DNA of 64,000 bases, taken from assembly GCF_029989365.1 (NCBI RefSeq), contig NZ_JAPRAQ010000005.1:62001-126000 (forward strand), given 5' to 3'. The translations under genes and the position numbers were made by a program. The notes beneath the pieces were generated by a model. That model had not been told where the DNA came from. It made no database searches and worked only from the letters and a program-made list of their open reading frames with translations. Each line of letters starts with the position of its first letter. Within the stretch, counting starts at the first letter, position 1. This document shows, in pieces, positions 61,107 through 64,000 of the stretch. Source of the stretch: Bradyrhizobium sp. Arg816. GTDB lineage: Bacteria > Pseudomonadota > Alphaproteobacteria > Rhizobiales > Xanthobacteraceae.

Positions 61107-62132
61107 ATGAAGAACACGATTGCCAGGCTCGCCGGCGCGCTGCTCGCGCTGACGCTCACCACCGGTCTTGCCGCTGCGCAAAGCAAGGTGACCATCGCGG
61201 TCGGCGGCGGCGCCTGCCTGTGCTATCTGCCGACGGTGCTGGCCAAGCAGCTCGGCGAATACGAGAAGGCGGGCCTCAATGTCGAGCTGGTGGACCTCAA
61301 GGGCGGCTCGGACGCGCTCAAGGCCGTGCTCGGAGGCAGCGCCGACGTGGTCTCCGGCTATTTCGACCATTGCGTCAACCTCGCCGCCAAGAAGCAGGAG
61401 CTTCAGGCCTTCGTGGTCTATGACCGCTATCCCGGCCTCGTGCTGGTGGTCGCGCCCTCGCGCACCAATGACATCAAGTCGGTCAAGGATCTCGCCGGCA
61501 AGAAGGTCGGCGTCAGCGCGCCCGGCTCCTCCACCGACTTCTTCCTCAAATATCTCCTGAAAAAGAACGGGCTCGATCCCGCCGGCACCGCCGTGATCGG
61601 CGTCGGCCTCGGCGCCACCGCCGTGGCCGCGATGGAGCAGGGGCAGATTGACGCCGCCGTGATGCTCGATCCCTCGGTCACCGTGCTCCAGGGCAGCCAC
61701 AAGGATCTGCGCATCCTCAGCGACACCCGCACCCAGAAGGACACGCTCGAGACGTTCGGCGGCGAATATCCGGGCGGCGCGCTGTACTCGACCGTGGCCT
61801 GGATCAACGGCCACGAGAAGGAAACGCAGGCGCTCACCAACGCAATGCTGGCCACGATCGGCTGGATCCATTCGCATTCGCCCGAGGAGATCATGGCGAA
61901 GATGCCGGACGAGATGGTCGGCAAGAACAAGGAGCTCTATCTCGCCGCGCTGAAGAACACGATCCCGATGTTCTCCGAAACCGGCAAGATGGACCCGAAG
62001 GGCGCGGACGCAGTGCTCGCGGTGTTCAGCGTCGGCTCGCCGGAGGTGGCCGCCGCCAAGATAGACGTCAGCAAGACCTTTACCAACAAATACGTCGATC
62101 AGGCCAAGAAGACCACGGGGAACGCCAAATAA
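61107..62132 (+). CDS. ABC transporter substrate-binding protein, NMT1/THI5-like
   Basis: 341 residues. A signal peptide ends near GLAAAQS, followed by KVTIAVGGGACLCYLPTVLAKQLGEYEKAGLNVELVDLKGGSDALKAVLGGSADV, the SsuA/NMT1 pattern. It is the likely periplasmic partner of the ATPase and permease at 55.4-57.0 kb, which have no binding protein next to them. GGAGG lies six bases before the ATG. Ligand unknown. Note the two cysteines in ACLCYLP at the ligand entrance. Confidence 0.88.
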   Translation: MKNTIARLAGALLALTLTTGLAAAQSKVTIAVGGGACLCYLPTVLAKQLGEYEKAGLNVELVDLKGGSDALKAVLGGSADVVSGYFDHCVNLAAKKQELQAFVVYDRYPGLVLVVAPSRTNDIKSVKDLAGKKVGVSAPGSSTDFFLKYLLKKNGLDPAGTAVIGVGLGATAVAAMEQGQIDAAVMLDPSVTVLQGSHKDLRILSDTRTQKDTLETFGGEYPGGALYSTVAWINGHEKETQALTNAMLATIGWIHSHSPEEIMAKMPDEMVGKNKELYLAALKNTIPMFSETGKMDPKGADAVLAVFSVGSPEVAAAKIDVSKTFTNKYVDQAKKTTGNAK

Positions 62133-62161
62133 CTGACGCGAAGGCATTGTAATCAGGTGTC

Positions 62162-62866
62162 ATGACGTCACTGGTCATTCATCGCGTCACGACGCTTGAT
62201 CTTGCCGTGCGGCCGATCGCCTGGCCGTTTGCGGAGGAACGCCGCGCCGAAATTGCGGCGCATTTCGCCGAGAAGCAGCGCGAGCGGCCGAAGATGTGGA
62301 ACGGCCGCGTCCTGCTCGGGCGCGATGCCGTGTTCACGGACGGCCATCTCGCCGCGACCTATTTCGAGACGGATTTCGCGAGCTTCCTCGCCTGGCGCGA
62401 CTGGGGCTTTCCCGACAAGGCCGTGTTCAACGGTTTTGGCATGGGCGCGCTGCGCGCCTCGGATGGTGCCTTCATCATGGGCGAGATGGCGCAGCACACC
62501 GCCAATGCGGGGCGCATCTATTTCCCCTCGGGCACGCCCGATCTGGACGACGTCAGTGACGGCGCGCTCGACATTCCTGGCAGTGTCATCCGCGAACTCG
62601 GGGAAGAGACCGGCTTGACAGCGGCCGACTACCGGACCCAGCCGGACTGGCACTGCGTCGTCACCGGTCCGTCGATTGCAATGATTCAGATCATCAACCT
62701 GGACATGCCGGGCGACGTGGCCCAGGCCCGGATCGAGGCCAATCTCGCCCGCGAAGCCGATCCGGAGTTGTCGGCCATTCATCTCGTGCGCGGGATGAGC
62801 GATCTCACGCCGTCCATGCCGCGATTTGTCACGGCCTTCGTCGAGCAGCAGTTCGCGTCGCGCTGA
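62162..62866 (+). CDS. Nudix-like hydrolase
   Basis: 234 residues. RELGEETGL near residue 143 matches the core of the Nudix box (REUxEExGU), but the usual Glu seven residues before it is a Leu (GALDIPGSVI). The N-terminal half carries WNGRVLLG as in related proteins that bind nucleotide sugars. Starts 29 bases after the binding protein gene. Activity on a nucleoside diphosphate is uncertain because of the altered box. Confidence 0.75.
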   Translation: MTSLVIHRVTTLDLAVRPIAWPFAEERRAEIAAHFAEKQRERPKMWNGRVLLGRDAVFTDGHLAATYFETDFASFLAWRDWGFPDKAVFNGFGMGALRASDGAFIMGEMAQHTANAGRIYFPSGTPDLDDVSDGALDIPGSVIRELGEETGLTAADYRTQPDWHCVVTGPSIAMIQIINLDMPGDVAQARIEANLAREADPELSAIHLVRGMSDLTPSMPRFVTAFVEQQFASR

Positions 62867-62961
62867 AGCGCGAGGCTTGACATCGCTGCGCCCAGCCCAT
62901 GTGATGGGCCAAAAAGCAAAAGCAACAAGAATGCGATGCACAATCGTCCAGGGAGGTTTTG

Positions 62962-64000
62962 ATGCGCCTGCGCATGGCTGCCCGCTTGGTACGTGGGCTG
63001 TTGGTCGCGATATCAGCGACGGGCTTGATGGCTTCGGCTCAGGCTCAAGAGAAGAAGATCAAGATCGGCGTTGTTTTCGACCTGACCGGGCCTCTCGCGG
63101 GCGGTGGATCTGAGCTCGGCTATATCGGCGCAAAAATTATTCTCGACCATTTCGCCAAGACCGGCGTCGAGGGCTACAAGATCGAGGCGGTCTATGCCGA
63201 CGCGCAGAGCAAACCCGACATCGCCATCAACGAATCCGTCCGCCTGCTCGAGCAGGAGAAGGTGGACATGGTGCTCGGCTTCTTCTCCTCGGCGCAATGC
63301 GTGCCGGTCGCCGCCCGTGTCGAGCAGCTCAAGAAGTTCATGTGGATGACGACCTGCATCTCGTCGGCCGTGTTCAACGACAAGGGCTACAAATACGTTT
63401 TCCGCCCGCAGGCGAGCGGCGACCAGTTCGGCATGATGACGATGGATTTCATCGCGCAGAATGCCAAGGCGAAGTTCGACAAGGAGCCGAAGGACCTGCG
63501 CGTCGCCATCATCCACGAGGATGGCGCCTATGGCGTCGACGTCTCCAGGGGCAACGAGGCCGGCGCGAAGAAGGCGGGCTTCAACGTCGTGATGAAGGAG
63601 GGCTATTCGGCGACGGCGCCCGATCTCTCCGCGCTGGTGACCAAGCTGAAGCGTGCCAAGCCCGATGTCATTTTCCACACCGGCTACAACCCTGATATCA
63701 CGCTGCTGCTGCGCCAGGCCCGCGAGCAGGGGTTGAAGTTCGGAGCGCTCATGGGCCATGGCGCCGGCTACGGCGTCTACGAGAAGCTGAAAGAGGGGAT
63801 GGGGGCTGACGCCACCTACATCTTCAACACCGACCCGATCTCGATCTGGCTCGCCAACCAGAAGACCATGGATCCGAAGCTCCCGCCCGTCATCAAGATG
63901 GTCGGCGAGGAGTTCGACAAGATCAGGCCCGGCGTTGCCATCCGCTCGGCGCATGTCGGCATCGGCGCGTCCAACACTTACGTGTTCATGAGTGATGTGC
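62962..64000 (+). CDS. ABC transporter substrate-binding protein, branched-chain amino acid type (partial)
   Basis: At least 346 residues, running off the right end. A signal peptide (MRLRMAARLVRGLLVAIS...ASAQA) is followed by KKIKIGVVFDLTGPLAGGG, the LivJ/Peripla_BP_6 start. Later segments include ENSVRLLEQEKVDMVLGF-like text (INESVRLLEQEKVDM) and VAIIHEDGAYGVDVSRG. Binds amino acids, amides or aromatic acids in the periplasm. GGGAGG precedes the ATG. The permease and ATPase genes probably lie beyond the window. Confidence 0.9.
   Translation, partial: MRLRMAARLVRGLLVAISATGLMASAQAQEKKIKIGVVFDLTGPLAGGGSELGYIGAKIILDHFAKTGVEGYKIEAVYADAQSKPDIAINESVRLLEQEKVDMVLGFFSSAQCVPVAARVEQLKKFMWMTTCISSAVFNDKGYKYVFRPQASGDQFGMMTMDFIAQNAKAKFDKEPKDLRVAIIHEDGAYGVDVSRGNEAGAKKAGFNVVMKEGYSATAPDLSALVTKLKRAKPDVIFHTGYNPDITLLLRQAREQGLKFGALMGHGAGYGVYEKLKEGMGADATYIFNTDPISIWLANQKTMDPKLPPVIKMVGEEFDKIRPGVAIRSAHVGIGASNTYVFMSDV

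Overview
The window is a GC-rich alphaproteobacterial chromosome segment. Protein content, codon use, the DUF3551 and DUF2336 proteins, the FixK-type boxes, and a two-piece tmRNA encoding the tag ANDNFAPVAQAA all point to Bradyrhizobium or a close relative. It is mostly ordinary core chromosome. No prophage, transposase, CRISPR array, rRNA or tRNA was found. Several families of short palindromic repeats sit between genes.

Layout. 0.1-3.7 kb: a minus-strand metallo-beta-lactamase-fold hydrolase and FAD oxidoreductase, then a TetR regulator divergent from a cytochrome P450 over a perfect palindrome. 5.2-10.6 kb: a large AsmA-like envelope protein and a DUF2336 gene with a small partner. 10.6-13.8 kb: an MFS transporter, then an SDR divergent from a TetR regulator with two matching operators. 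13.8-22.2 kb: a stress and redox segment holding a universal stress protein, a DUF417 membrane protein, a GNAT enzyme, a translationally coupled KaiC-like ATPase and hybrid histidine kinase, a small conserved-looking protein, an outer-membrane barrel, a cysteine-free FixK-like regulator and a DUF3551 protein. Three FixK/FNR-type boxes lie in this segment. 22.4-25.2 kb: feoA-feoB next to an Irr-type palindrome, then a ribbon-helix-helix/DUF4169 pair.

25.4-28.0 kb: fumC, sspB and a permuted ssrA, so the tmRNA tagging RNA and the ClpXP adaptor that reads its tag are adjacent. 28.1-32.8 kb: a two-gene chromate transporter and a tripartite tricarboxylate transporter (tctB-tctA, terminator, tctC). 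32.9-38.9 kb: thyA-GNAT-folA, hflK-hflC-DUF2065-degP (thymidylate/folate and envelope proteolysis). 39.0-40.8 kb: serB divergent from miaA. 41.0-47.9 kb: a branched-chain amino acid locus with a leader peptide and attenuator, ilvB, a threonine-dehydratase-like gene, ilvN, a methyltransferase, EamA and LysE exporters, then ilvC.

48.3-52.6 kb: an SDR, a ferric-reductase-like membrane protein divergent from a TetR regulator over two palindromes, and a membrane sulfatase-like protein. 52.8-55.1 kb: a quaternary-amine ABC transporter with fused permease and binding protein. 55.4-64.0 kb: a NitT/TauT-type ABC ATPase and permease whose probable binding protein lies 4 kb downstream. The two parts are separated by DUF305, a YVTN beta-propeller, an ECF sigma/anti-sigma pair and a cupin. 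A Nudix-like gene and a truncated branched-chain-amino-acid-type binding protein close the window.

The points most worth checking are the ilv attenuator with its leader peptide, the FixK-box cluster with a possible micro-ORF, the ICE-like palindrome at feo, the KaiC-kinase pair, and the cassette that splits the ABC operon.
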